A stretch of DNA of 64,000 bases, taken from the NCBI GenBank assembly GCA_030063045.1, contig JAQSEB010000223.1, forward strand, positions 230,001-294,000. The letters are read 5' to 3'. Below are positions 1 to 11,530 of this stretch, in pieces. The position numbers were made by a program, and so were the translations under genes. The notes under the pieces were generated by a model. It was not told the origin of the DNA and ran no database searches. It saw nothing but the letters and a program-made list of their open reading frames with translations. Source of the DNA: Pratylenchus scribneri (taxonomy: Eukaryota > Nematoda > Chromadorea > Rhabditida > Pratylenchidae). Position 1 is the stretch's first letter. Every line of letters begins with the position of its first letter.

Positions 1-1589
1 CAAGTTATTGGACGATAATTCTCAGGTTTGGATAAATCGCCCTTTTTGGGCAGCAGAACAGTTCTACCACAAGTCAGCCATTCTGGAAACTTTGGTACTC
101 TAACCTTTGTTCCCATGATCCATCTAAACAGGGCCAAGTTTGCGATACCCAATCTCTTCCATAGGAGGTTCGGTATTCCGTCTGGTCCTGGTGCTTTTGA
201 TGGTCGAGCTTTTCCGAGGACTTGTTTCCAACGCAAGTAGTCCTCTTCATCCGAGTTTAAGACTTGGTGCTCTTGCACTTTGCGGTCGATCTTTTGGGCC
301 CAGTCTTCAAGTTCTTGGATACTTTCGTATCTCTTGTACTTTCCAACTATTCCCGCCCAGTAATTTTTCGCGTCCTCAGCGGATTTCAGCTTCGAGTTGC
401 CCAGCGGCTTCTCAAGCTTTTTACTGAGTGGTTTGGCTCTGCTTCGCCTCGCCACTTCTCGCTGATTTTTACGTGAAATACGGGCTTCGATCAGTGCTTT
501 GTGTGCTTTTAGAGCCTCCCGTTTTATTTCCAGGTCTCTAGTCTTCCTTATCGGCCGACCATCAACTTGAAAAAGTCTTTGCAGTTCGTAGAAATTTCTT
601 TTCTGCTGCTTACTCGGATGTAGGCCATGCTTGCGTCCTTTCAATTCCTCATTGATCCACTCGATATGCTTATTTAGTGCGAGTAGTTGCTGACACTGAG
701 TTTTTTGCCAATCGGCATCATTCTCTTTTGCCGTTCGGCGTAACTCTTTTTGTCTTCTAACTAACACGAGTCCGGCCGCGTAGACTGCTTGATTTAGGAG
801 ATTAAGACCCCTACGCTGTCTTTTACGGCGTAGACATTCTTTCACACAAGCATCGAGTTCTGACCACATGCTGTAACTGACCTTTGCTGGGTTGATCTTG
901 AGGGCTTTTCGCTTAAAGTTCATCCTTTTGCTCACTTTGAAGCATGTCTCATATTCAACCCATAAGTCTTTGTCCAGCACTTTTTGCTCTGTCTTTGGCT
1001 GTTTAGTGGTGTCTTCCCCCTTTGCTCCCGCCTTGTCCTGAGTTTCTTTAATGGGGGTCATCGGTACGTCCTGCTCATTTGCTGGACCCGTCGATGTGCT
1101 TGCCCCAAGAAGCTCTGGTGCCTGGTTTGGCTCGGCAGTCGCAATAGGTTCAGATCCCTCTGTTATGATTAGGTTTCTGCCTTTGTGCAGAATCCTTGCC
1201 TTATTCGCGTTGGCACTTATCTGGGATTTAGATTTTTGACTTGATGACTTCGGTCTTCCCTGATAGGGTTCACCGTTCTCATCAATTAGCCAACCTTCTT
1301 TTTCCATCCTGTTTCGGCGTTCGTACAGCGCTCGCGCCGTTCGTTTAGGGTAATTCAACCCTTGCCGCTGATGGAATTCTTCCCACAGTTCGCGAAATAT
1401 GTCAGGTTTGCAATCGCGACCCAGTCGATGCCAGAGCCTGAACATGTTTGTCTCTTCCAGCACAGTCCATCTGGAACTGTGGATATTGTACTTCACTCCA
1501 GGCGGACCACGTTTTAGAGCTGACGATTCAGGTTTCCCCGTTTCCGCTCGTTCACTGTGGTTGTTCGCGGTTCCACCTTGCTGGGTCAA
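1..1589 (-). CDS. R4/R2-type non-LTR retrotransposon ORF, copy 1 (N-terminal part, cut by window edge)
   Basis: This is a second copy of the ORF at 7800-10301, base for base over the part present (offset 8712). Only the N-terminal ~529 codons lie in the window: the Myb-like segment, the basic linker and the start of the reverse transcriptase domain. The frame is open to the left edge. It has the same orientation as the rDNA. Because the copy to the right has lost its C-terminus at a junction, the state of this copy's C-terminus cannot be told from here. Confidence 0.8.
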   Translation of the reverse strand, partial: MTQQGGTANNHSERAETGKPESSALKRGPPGVKYNIHSSRWTVLEETNMFRLWHRLGRDCKPDIFRELWEEFHQRQGLNYPKRTARALYERRNRMEKEGWLIDENGEPYQGRPKSSSQKSKSQISANANKARILHKGRNLIITEGSEPIATAEPNQAPELLGASTSTGPANEQDVPMTPIKETQDKAGAKGEDTTKQPKTEQKVLDKDLWVEYETCFKVSKRMNFKRKALKINPAKVSYSMWSELDACVKECLRRKRQRRGLNLLNQAVYAAGLVLVRRQKELRRTAKENDADWQKTQCQQLLALNKHIEWINEELKGRKHGLHPSKQQKRNFYELQRLFQVDGRPIRKTRDLEIKREALKAHKALIEARISRKNQREVARRSRAKPLSKKLEKPLGNSKLKSAEDAKNYWAGIVGKYKRYESIQELEDWAQKIDRKVQEHQVLNSDEEDYLRWKQVLGKARPSKAPGPDGIPNLLWKRLGIANLALFRWIMGTKVRVPKFPEWLTCGRTVLLPKKGDLSKPENYRPIT

Positions 1590-2369
1590 GGTTTCCTCGC
1601 ACGCCCGATTATCACTAACTACCCTTCCGCCCCTCTTCCGATCATTAATTGGGTATGTGTTAGTAACGCGTGTTCGTAGACGGTGGCCGCGTTAGTCTGT
1701 ACCGTCTGATATCCTCAACTGTGGTGTGCTGAGTCGAGCCGGGCCAAAAACGACCCCAGGTTCTACCTTCCCCATGGGCACACTCCTGCCTCTGCTGTTT
1801 TAAGGCTTTGGCACTAGCCTGCGGGGGATTGATGTCCGTCAGACTAGGGCGGGGTATGCTCTAAGCAGGCGACCCACCCACCCCTTTCGGCGTGGGCCCC
1901 GGACTTGTTTGTTCGTGCCTCCGGACACACAGAGGAATTGCTTTATACACAGGGTCCATTGGCACTACCACTCCCGGGTCCATTGGTACAATTCCTCTTT
2001 CGTGCCTACGGACTTCATTTTACAAGAGAGACTGCTTCCACTCAGAGTCCATAGGCACTACCATTCTATATATATGCACGACCTTTCTATATAGATTGGT
2101 ACAGCTCTCGGGAGTCTCACTCCATACGGTCAGATCAAACTACGTTTTATGGTCACTACCTCTGTCTCTACTTATCAGCTCATTTCATTCACTTTTAAGA
2201 CTTTGTGTGATTTGTCTATTGCCCACTTGTTCGCCTCACAAGGTGTAATTGCATCGTCGGCTGTCAATATTAGCTCAGTACTAATACCGGCTGTCAATAC
2301 TGATCGTACCCGACTGTCAGTCTGTTTATTTCCAGCCGGGTTTTTCCGAACTTGCTAACTTTTTAAGGT
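1590..2369 (-). other. Spacer between 28S 3' fragment and R4-like ORF, copy 1
   Basis: No gene is seen. The stretch holds short degenerate repeats with the motifs GGTAGTGCC and ATGGACCC, and around 2262-2310 the motif ACCGGCTGTCAAT. The latter also occurs in the subrepeats at 31.2-31.7 kb upstream of 18S, so part of this is intergenic spacer. The rest may be 5' UTR of the non-LTR element; I cannot place the boundary. The twin is 10302-11080. Confidence 0.5.
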
Positions 2370-2830
2370 CGGAACAAAAGGTGTGGGTTAGTAAGACAAA
2401 TCATCCGACCAGGGGCTAGGTCGCTTCGGTTTGCGATGGAGCTCGCTCTGCCGGAGACAATCCCCTGGCCAGTTACACAAGTCGTATTCAAGTGATCTTG
2501 CGCCCCGACGTTCCACCATGCACGAAGAGTGCTACGGCTTTGGCAGCCTACGTCCAATTAAGGACACAAGCCGGGCCAGATGCTGGGGCATTGGGCTGAC
2601 ACCATTGAAGGTGACATAGGTAAGTCTCCAGACACCGGAGAACTCATTTTATCGCTAGCCTGTTTATTTAGTCGAGACTTTTGCGGCGAGTGGTCTCTCA
2701 GATATCAGTCTTGCTAGTCTTACGACCAGCTCTAGAACCAAATGTCTGAACCTGCCTTTCCTCTCGTACTAAGCAGGTTTACTATCATAGCGATCTGAGC
2801 GATCAAGTCCAGTTCTGTTGCTCTCTTAAA
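2370..2830 (-). rRNA. 28S rRNA 3' fragment, copy 1 (sarcin-ricin loop)
   Basis: On the minus strand the universal sarcin-ricin loop AGTACGAGAGGAA and the following GGTTCAGACATTTGGT are plain (about 2733-2775). The sequence after it runs to about 2370 and looks like a divergent 28S 3' end. The upstream domain V core that should precede it is absent, so this is part of a broken gene. Borders are approximate. Confidence 0.6.
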
Positions 2831-3276
2831 ACCTGAATGAATTTCATTTTGTATTAGCCTAATCTATATACAGACTATATAGCGAGTGGATAAACCCCAC
2901 AAGCTAATACTTAACGAAACTCAGATAGGTTCGTAGGCATTTGACTACCCGTTTTAAGATAACGAGTTTGGTTTTTCTTAAAACTTTATTGTGTGCCCTT
3001 CCCGCGGTCATGGGCGGGGCGAAATTTAATTGATAAGAAACAATGATAGGGGATTTGCATATGAAAGGCATTTGATTGGGGATAGGTCACACTTCACCGA
3101 GGGAACTCCTTTTTATGAACAAAAGTCATCTTTCTTTTTGGTCCATCCTCCGGGTGTTCATTCATTTGCCCCTATGTCCTTTACTGCTGTTTCGCCCTCT
3201 TTCCGCTTTCACTCTTGCTCTTGGAAGATGAAGGGTTTCCGCCATCCTGAGGAAAATAGTTTGTTACTTGTTTGTG

Positions 3277-3307
<31 letters not shown>

Positions 3308-4064
3308 CTCTCACCCCTGTCTCCATTCCGTCAGCCGATTCCGGGGTATGGAAACGCTTGCGCTGATTCGGATTCGGCTTCCCGGTTCCATTTTTCGGCG
3401 TCACGGTTGGCGTTGGAGTCTGATGGTCGCCGGCCTCGCTAAAGTAATTTGTTTTTAGGATATTTTCTTTCCTAATTACTTTTGCTTGGCGTTGGCAGCC
3501 TTCTTCTCCCGGGCCTTATGTTTTGCCTTTTGGTTCCGGGTGAGCCCGCTGTTCGTGCCATTCGTGGGTGGTCCTTGTGGCGGTCCTGTAATAGGTTAAA
3601 GGTACCCCCTGGCAGTTTCTCCCTCCCTTACGGGTGGTGAGATTGGAGAACAGGGCACGGAACTCCTGGATGCTTCCTTCAAATTCCACCTTCATCCTCT
3701 TGGTTGATGCAAATGAAGAGAATTCGAGCAGAGAGAATAGAGATTTTGATTAGATAGGGATTATCTAATTGATTGATTCTCTGGAAAGTGGAAAGGGACT
3801 TTAGTTTGATCCAACATTCTGACAATTTTCGCGTTCATATGAATCCATTCCCTTTCGGGGCCGGTTCATGGTAACAACTCCTTGCATTGACTGGTCCTGC
3901 AATCAAATGCTTAGTTTCCCTAAGTACTCAAGTTTGAAATCCTCGAGTAGCCTACTCAGGCTCGGACAGCCATATACGAGTAGTGGTACTTGTCTCTGCG
4001 CCACGGAGAGGCTTAGAGGGGCTTGTCAAACCCTGCAGAGGTGCGCGTCCCCAATTAAAAGACT
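2831..4064 (-). other. Non-28S insert in the 28S gene, copy 1, with degenerate ORF1-like coding
   Basis: About 1.2 kb of sequence replaces the 28S region between the R2-site motif (4065) and the sarcin-ricin loop. On the minus strand it carries remnants of a short basic, Ser/Lys-rich protein. A T tract of 28 bases here (3280-3307) is 14 bases in the twin, which changes the reading frame (14 is not a multiple of 3). A degenerate second copy of the 28S target motif lies near 2943-2963, so the insert is flanked by target-like direct repeats. Confidence 0.5.
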
Positions 4065-4120
<56 letters not shown>

Positions 4121-5150
4121 ATCAAGTTTCCTTGGCTTAACATTCAGAGCACTGGGCAGAAATCAGACACGGTCAACGTCCAGCAAGGACCATCCGTCTC
4201 CTCTATTTTAATTAGATAGTCGGATTCCCCGAGTTCGTGCCAGTTCTAAACTGGTTGTTTAGTGCCAATCGAAGTGCTCGCCCTTGCGAACGAGCACGCA
4301 GCCGAAGAGCTCCACAAGCCGCACTCACCACTAGTCCACACGCGCCTTCCCCTTGCAGGGTTAGCACGCACAGCCACGGGCAAGCGCAGCCAGTTTCACA
4401 CAACAGCCCGAATGGCCCAACCTTTAGAGCCAATTCTTTTCCCGAAGTTACGAATCTAATTTGCCGACTTCCCTTACCTACATTATTCTATCGACTAGAG
4501 GCTGTTCACCTTGGAGACCTGCTGCGGATATCGGTACGATCAGGCAGGAAATTCAAATGAGGAGCTTCCCTCGCATTTTCAAGGCCCATGCGGAGCACAC
4601 GGGACACAGCAGGAACCGCTGTGCTTTACGGTGCCAACATCCCTGTCTCAGGCTGAGCCACTTCCAGGGAATTCGGACACCTGAACCAGAAAAGAGAACT
4701 CTGGCCCGGACTCCGCACAGTGTCTGCGAGTTCATTTGCGTTACCGCGCTCGGCAACCCTTGCGAGCCGCCATCTCCCTGGCCTGGTGTGGAAATATTAA
4801 TCCACTTCCCTTTCGGCAACCGGGTAGCAATAGTGCAAGCACTGCTAGCGCACCCTTAGTGTCTAGACGGCCTTAGCCGGTGCCTTAGGATCGACTGACC
4901 CACATTCAACTGCTGTTCACGTGGAACCCTTCTCCACTTCAGTCTTCAAGGATCTCACTTGAATATTTGCTACTACCACCAAGATCTGCACTAGTGGAAG
5001 CTCCAGCCGGGCCTACGCCCAAAGCCTTCAACGCAACCACCACGACCCTCCTACACGTCAAAGCCAGACAACACATTGTGTGTGTTCAAGCCATTGACAG
5101 TGAAGTATAGGTGGCCCGCTCCAGCGCCATCCATTTTCAGGGCTAGTTGA

Positions 5151-5184
<34 letters not shown>

Positions 5185-6237
5185 ATTCCGACTTCCATGG
5201 CCACCGTCCTGCTGTCTATATCAACCAACACCTTTTATGGGGTCTAATGAGCGGGCACTTTGGCACCTTAACTCCACGTTTGGTTCATCCCACATCGCCA
5301 GTTCTGCTTACCAAAAATGGCCCACTTGGAGCTCGGCATTCAACGCCGGAGTTCAATCAAGCAACTCCGACATCATACCCATTTAGAGTTTGAGAATAGG
5401 TTAAGAACATTTCGTTCCCAAGTCCTCTAATCATTCGCTTTACCGAGTATAACTGCTCACGTGAGCTCCAGCTATCCTGGGGGAAACTTCGAAGGGAACC
5501 AGCTACTAGATGGTTCGATTAGTCTTTCGCCCCTATACCCAAGTCAGACGATCGATTTGCACGTCAGAATCGCTTCGGACTTCCACCAGTTTCCTCTGGC
5601 TTCATCCTGCTCAGGAATAGTTCACCATCTTTCGGGTCTCGTCACGTACGCTCTTCCTCCACCCCACTGCAAGCAGTCAGGATGGGGCCATGCTGCTCCT
5701 GGCCACCGCAGTGACCAGGGTCGCACATCAGTTCCGAATGGATACATTTACTTTCATTTCGCCTTTGGGTTTTCAACGCCCAATGACTTGCGCACACGAT
5801 AAACTCCTTGGTCCGTGTTTCAAGACGGGTCGGAAAGATGACCAGCTTTTACGCCGAGATTGGACATGGAGTGAGCTCGGCCAGGACCGAACTGGTGGCA
5901 CAGTACGTGTCGCTTGCGACCGCCACCGACACCCAGCTCGGCACCCAACCAGGCCCGCAAAGCCTTGTCCACCGCAAAACACGTAGAACGAACAGAAATC
6001 CCCAGGCCCGGGTACCAGCAGGCTGGCCTCAAAGCCAAGTTCATTCCGCCATCCCAAATGCCTCGACGCACTCCACTTGCAAATGCACCGCACAGCCACC
6101 GACCGACTAGTCAAAGCCCCAATCTGGAGGTCAGCGACGCATCGGTAGCGACCGCACAAGCTGAATGCAAGCCAGATACGCTGGCTCTGTCCGTTTCCAT
6201 CTCATCGGTTTCACGTCCTCTTTAACTCTCTCTTCAA

Positions 6238-6283
<46 letters not shown>

Positions 6284-6602
6284 GTGGTCATATTCAGTCT
6301 TAGATGAAGTTTACCACCCGCTTTGGGCTGCGATCCCAAACAACCCGACTCCAAGGCATACGAAAATGTGCTAGCCAGCAAATCCATTGTACAGGTCTTG
6401 CACCTTCTTTGGAGCCCCAGTCAAGGGAAACTAGAACGGATCGGCCAACACAAGCTCGCAACCTATACGCTACACCTCATTGCGCCAGGGGCACAACGAT
6501 TTAGCGCTGGACACTTCCCAGTTCACTCGCCGTTACTACGGGAATCCTTGTTAGTTTCTTTTCCTCCGCTTACTGATATGCTTAAGTTCAGCGGGTATTC
6601 AC
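4065..6602 (-). rRNA. 28S rRNA 5' portion, copy 1 (broken at the R2 region)
   Basis: On the minus strand the 28S begins near 6602 (TACCCGCTGAACTTAAGCAT) and runs through the expansion domains to GACTCTCTTAAGGTAGCC, the universally conserved R2 target. Similarity stops nine bases later, after CAAATGCCT. The conserved sequence that normally follows (GTCATCTAATTAGTGACGCG and most of domain V) is missing. The gene is therefore not functional. The twin at 12763-15300 differs at one base (6215 G, 14913 T). Confidence 0.85.
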
Positions 6603-6860
6603 GTCTGAGTTCAGGTCGAAAATTCAATGTAGTGAGTGAAAAAAACACACAAACACTCAAAGTCACACACGAACACCCACACATGGTTTGGCCAGATGCG
6701 ATTCGAGAGGTGTCTGCCTCGATGAGCATTAGACTTTTGTCTAGTATTCACAAATACTAAGCCGAATGCCCTATCCCGCATCACACCAATAGTGTGTGAC
6801 TTTTCATGAATTATAGCAACACTTTATACTGACAAGTGATGCTATCATATACGCCTTTGT
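6603..6860 (-). other. ITS2, copy 1
   Basis: Spacer between the 28S 5' end and the 5.8S 3' remnant, recognised only by position; it is rich in short CACA runs. Borders are approximate. Confidence 0.6.
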
Positions 6861-6927
6861 TTGCGTTTTAGGGTTTACGACCCTGAACCAGGCGTACCAA
6901 GGGATAAGACTCCCATGGTGCAATGTG
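6861..6927 (-). rRNA. 5.8S rRNA 3' remnant, copy 1
   Basis: On the minus strand it reads CATTGCACCATGGGAG, then TACGCCTGGTTCAGGGTCGT, the conserved 3' part of 5.8S. The 5' part is missing because the LTR begins at 6928, directly after the target bases ATGTG. Confidence 0.75.
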
Positions 6928-7816
6928 TGTTGGATATTGAATATGGACCAAATTAATCGAATTTATATGGATAAATTATATAATTGGATTTTCCTCTTTA
7001 TTAATTATTTCCAATTCAAGTTAGGGGAAAAATCCACGTTTATTTTATATCCACGTTTTCTGAAGTTTATCCGCGTTTTGTCCACGTTCAACTCCTTGAA
7101 GATATGACGGCCAAGCGCTTGAACCGATGATGGAATCAACAAACGGAGGACTTAAGAATTTGGGAATTTGATGAGGGAAATTTAGAGGGATGGAAATGGG
7201 AAATGAGTGAATAAATGGGATTAATAACCTAAGGGAATAAGCTCAAAAATCCCCAAAATTAATTAATTTGAATTCGAGAAAAAAAGTATTATTCGCCAAT
7301 CGCAATGGAAAAAAAGCAAGCAGAAGAATATATTTTTAGGATGTGTCTTTTTTGGTTAAAATTGTCGGAATGAATTCTTCTTTCCATCCAAAAGCAGGCA
7401 AAGGGAAGATGATGATTAATTGTAGTTGAAGAAAAAGATTTAGGCGAATTGGCGAATTGAAGGTTGTCGGCAGTACCGACAAGTCGGGGCCAAGGAACAC
7501 AGCCACGAAACTTGGGGCATCCTCAGAGTTGGCCATCTCGGAGGAGCTTTGACTTGAGTGTGGCCAGTGATTCGGCTAATCCATTGGTAAGGATTGCCAG
7601 GCTGCTGTTGTTTGTTTGGCGCAGCATGGTGGTCAGTTCTCGATTGGCAGCTGTTGCCTTGGTCAAGGCATTGACGAAATTTTGGAAGTTGCTGCTTTGG
7701 CCACGTTTGCCAGTTGGGCTGACTGATTGACGGCGAATGTGACTGCGCCCCTTGTTCCCCTTCTTGAAGGACTTTGGCTTTTGACGTTCGTCGCTTGATT
7801 CATCCGTTGTTTCGGA
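6928..7816 (-). mobile_element. BEL/Pao fragment: 3' LTR plus end of internal region, copy 1
   Basis: The LTR spans 6928-7481 and matches the LTRs of the full element at 15626-26928. The following 335 bases encode the last ~105 codons of its long ORF. At 7816 the match ends abruptly and R4-like sequence begins. This is therefore a truncated BEL copy produced by the duplication, not a separate insertion. Confidence 0.85.
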
Positions 7817-10301
7817 CTATGTTTAGATACAGGTATCTCGCTATTGGTCTGACACAAACTAGGTATGCGGTTCGAAAAGCGCCCCATGTTTTTTCTGTCT
7901 CCATTAGCGCTCTGACCCGATCTTTCATCTTTTCGCAGACAACATTCCAAGTGGCATCAAAGTCCATTTCTAGTCTTTCTTCGATTCCCAGGTATTTATA
8001 TGTCTCAAACAAAGACAGTGAAGGGATACCTAACAGTTCGCCTTCCATTGCCTCTGCAGCATTTATGGCTGTCCATGCGCTCTTCTTTGCGTTAAGTGTT
8101 AAGCCAATGGCACTTCCTACGCTTACTGTAGCCTGAGTTATCTGTTCTAACTCTTTAGGCGTTTCAGCATAGCCATGGAAGTCATCCATGTAAAACAGAT
8201 GGTTTAGTTCCATTACTGTTTCTTGGCCCGGTACTGAGACCGTGACTTTTGGCAAATCATCGAGTGCATATGAAATTGGCGTTATTGCTAAGCAGAACAG
8301 CAACGGTGACATGCTATCTCCTTGTAATATTCCATTCAGAATTTTCAGCCAGCTGCTTCTAGACATTCGTCCTTTGTGAGACACTTCATACTGGACCTTC
8401 CACCCATGCATTAAAGCTTCAATCGCTTTAATCAGCAGTGGGTGTATTTTCGCAGTCCTTAGGGATTTACGGATCCATGGATGACTTATTGAGTCAAATG
8501 CTTTTTGCTCGTCGATCCATACAGTGTGTAGGCTCGACTTTTTCGCAATAGCGTGACTCGCCAAAGCCCGATCCAATATAGTGGCATGCGTGCATCCCCA
8601 TGTGTCCTTTTTTAGTGCGCGTTGCTCATAAGGCATAATATTATGTTTTTCGAGGTGTTCCGTTATCCAACGAGTTATCATTCCCGTATATAACTTGTAA
8701 GTAGTATTTAAACAAGTTATTGGACGATAATTCTCAGGTTTGGATAAATCGCCCTTTTTGGGCAGCAGAACAGTTCTACCACAAGTCAGCCATTCTGGAA
8801 ACTTTGGTACTCTAACCTTTGTTCCCATGATCCATCTAAACAGGGCCAAGTTTGCGATACCCAATCTCTTCCATAGGAGGTTCGGTATTCCGTCTGGTCC
8901 TGGTGCTTTTGATGGTCGAGCTTTTCCGAGGACTTGTTTCCAACGCAAGTAGTCCTCTTCATCCGAGTTTAAGACTTGGTGCTCTTGCACTTTGCGGTCG
9001 ATCTTTTGGGCCCAGTCTTCAAGTTCTTGGATACTTTCGTATCTCTTGTACTTTCCAACTATTCCCGCCCAGTAATTTTTCGCGTCCTCAGCGGATTTCA
9101 GCTTCGAGTTGCCCAGCGGCTTCTCAAGCTTTTTACTGAGTGGTTTGGCTCTGCTTCGCCTCGCCACTTCTCGCTGATTTTTACGTGAAATACGGGCTTC
9201 GATCAGTGCTTTGTGTGCTTTTAGAGCCTCCCGTTTTATTTCCAGGTCTCTAGTCTTCCTTATCGGCCGACCATCAACTTGAAAAAGTCTTTGCAGTTCG
9301 TAGAAATTTCTTTTCTGCTGCTTACTCGGATGTAGGCCATGCTTGCGTCCTTTCAATTCCTCATTGATCCACTCGATATGCTTATTTAGTGCGAGTAGTT
9401 GCTGACACTGAGTTTTTTGCCAATCGGCATCATTCTCTTTTGCCGTTCGGCGTAACTCTTTTTGTCTTCTAACTAACACGAGTCCGGCCGCGTAGACTGC
9501 TTGATTTAGGAGATTAAGACCCCTACGCTGTCTTTTACGGCGTAGACATTCTTTCACACAAGCATCGAGTTCTGACCACATGCTGTAACTGACCTTTGCT
9601 GGGTTGATCTTGAGGGCTTTTCGCTTAAAGTTCATCCTTTTGCTCACTTTGAAGCATGTCTCATATTCAACCCATAAGTCTTTGTCCAGCACTTTTTGCT
9701 CTGTCTTTGGCTGTTTAGTGGTGTCTTCCCCCTTTGCTCCCGCCTTGTCCTGAGTTTCTTTAATGGGGGTCATCGGTACGTCCTGCTCATTTGCTGGACC
9801 CGTCGATGTGCTTGCCCCAAGAAGCTCTGGTGCCTGGTTTGGCTCGGCAGTCGCAATAGGTTCAGATCCCTCTGTTATGATTAGGTTTCTGCCTTTGTGC
9901 AGAATCCTTGCCTTATTCGCGTTGGCACTTATCTGGGATTTAGATTTTTGACTTGATGACTTCGGTCTTCCCTGATAGGGTTCACCGTTCTCATCAATTA
10001 GCCAACCTTCTTTTTCCATCCTGTTTCGGCGTTCGTACAGCGCTCGCGCCGTTCGTTTAGGGTAATTCAACCCTTGCCGCTGATGGAATTCTTCCCACAG
10101 TTCGCGAAATATGTCAGGTTTGCAATCGCGACCCAGTCGATGCCAGAGCCTGAACATGTTTGTCTCTTCCAGCACAGTCCATCTGGAACTGTGGATATTG
10201 TACTTCACTCCAGGCGGACCACGTTTTAGAGCTGACGATTCAGGTTTCCCCGTTTCCGCTCGTTCACTGTGGTTGTTCGCGGTTCCACCTTGCTGGGTCA
10301 A
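7817..10301 (-). CDS. R4/R2-type non-LTR retrotransposon ORF, copy 2 (C-terminus lost)
   Basis: An 833-codon frame from ATG at 10301; the last few codons (to 7800) come from joined BEL sequence. In order it shows a Myb/SANT-like segment with spaced Trp and Arg (about residues 38-95), a long basic linker, and a non-LTR reverse transcriptase (about 395-800). The RT has APGPDGIP, TVLLPKKGDLS, YRPITCLN, GILQGDSMSPLLFCLA and the FYMDD active site near residue 702. RT layout and Myb-type N-terminus fit the R4/NeSL/R2 group, which uses a restriction-like endonuclease C-terminal to RT. That endonuclease should follow but is missing, because the frame runs into BEL sequence at about residue 828. Orientation matches the rDNA. 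The nematode rDNA element R4 is the obvious relative; clade is inferred from motifs only. Confidence 0.8.
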
Positions 10302-11080
10302 GGTTTCCTCGCACGCCCGATTATCACTAACTACCCTTCCGCCCCTCTTCCGATCATTAATTGGGTATGTGTTAGTAACGCGTGTTCGTAGACGGTGGCC
10401 GCGTTAGTCTGTACCGTCTGATATCCTCAACTGTGGTGTGCTGAGTCGAGCCGGGCCAAAAACGACCCCAGGTTCTACCTTCCCCATGGGCACACTCCTG
10501 CCTCTGCTGTTTTAAGGCTTTGGCACTAGCCTGCGGGGGATTGATGTCCGTCAGACTAGGGCGGGGTATGCTCTAAGCAGGCGACCCACCCACCCCTTTC
10601 GGCGTGGGCCCCGGACTTGTTTGTTCGTGCCTCCGGACACACAGAGGAATTGCTTTATACACAGGGTCCATTGGCACTACCACTCCCGGGTCCATTGGTA
10701 CAATTCCTCTTTCGTGCCTACGGACTTCATTTTACAAGAGAGACTGCTTCCACTCAGAGTCCATAGGCACTACCATTCTATATATATGCACGACCTTTCT
10801 ATATAGATTGGTACAGCTCTCGGGAGTCTCACTCCATACGGTCAGATCAAACTACGTTTTATGGTCACTACCTCTGTCTCTACTTATCAGCTCATTTCAT
10901 TCACTTTTAAGACTTTGTGTGATTTGTCTATTGCCCACTTGTTCGCCTCACAAGGTGTAATTGCATCGTCGGCTGTCAATATTAGCTCAGTACTAATACC
11001 GGCTGTCAATACTGATCGTACCCGACTGTCAGTCTGTTTATTTCCAGCCGGGTTTTTCCGAACTTGCTAACTTTTTAAGG
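10302..11080 (-). other. Spacer between 28S 3' fragment and R4-like ORF, copy 2
   Basis: Same content as 1590-2369: degenerate short repeats and the ACCGGCTGTCAAT motif shared with the spacer upstream of 18S. No gene is seen. Confidence 0.5.
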
Positions 11081-11530
11081 TCGGAACAAAAGGTGTGGGT
11101 TAGTAAGACAAATCATCCGACCAGGGGCTAGGTCGCTTCGGTTTGCGATGGAGCTCGCTCTGCCGGAGACAATCCCCTGGCCAGTTACACAAGTCGTATT
11201 CAAGTGATCTTGCGCCCCGACGTTCCACCATGCACGAAGAGTGCTACGGCTTTGGCAGCCTACGTCCAATTAAGGACACAAGCCGGGCCAGATGCTGGGG
11301 CATTGGGCTGACACCATTGAAGGTGACATAGGTAAGTCTCCAGACACCGGAGAACTCATTTTATCGCTAGCCTGTTTATTTAGTCGAGACTTTTGCGGCG
11401 AGTGGTCTCTCAGATATCAGTCTTGCTAGTCTTACGACCAGCTCTAGAACCAAATGTCTGAACCTGCCTTTCCTCTCGTACTAAGCAGGTTTACTATCAT
11501 AGCGATCTGAGCGATCAAGTCCAGTTCTGT
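11081..11530 (-). rRNA. 28S rRNA 3' fragment, copy 2 (sarcin-ricin loop)
   Basis: Identical to 2370-2830 as far as I can see, with AGTACGAGAGGAA on the minus strand near 11475-11487. Part of a broken 28S gene; borders approximate. Confidence 0.6.

Noticed and set aside
3030..3458. 142-codon plus-strand frame across the T tract
   Set aside because: It is antisense to the rDNA insert and changes with homopolymer length between the two copies.
4461..6760. Many plus- and minus-strand frames of 60-145 codons
   Set aside because: They overlap 28S rRNA and ITS2; the frames are chance openings in rRNA sequence. The same applies to 13159-15458 and 27168-28823.
7817..10301. Calling the RT ORF a true R2
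   Set aside because: Its position is not the R2 site and its motifs fit R4/NeSL relatives as well or better; the discriminating endonuclease end is missing.
10302..10960. Plus-strand 118-codon frame (10604-10960) and twin at 1892-2248
   Set aside because: They are antisense to the rDNA spacer and built from short spacer repeats.
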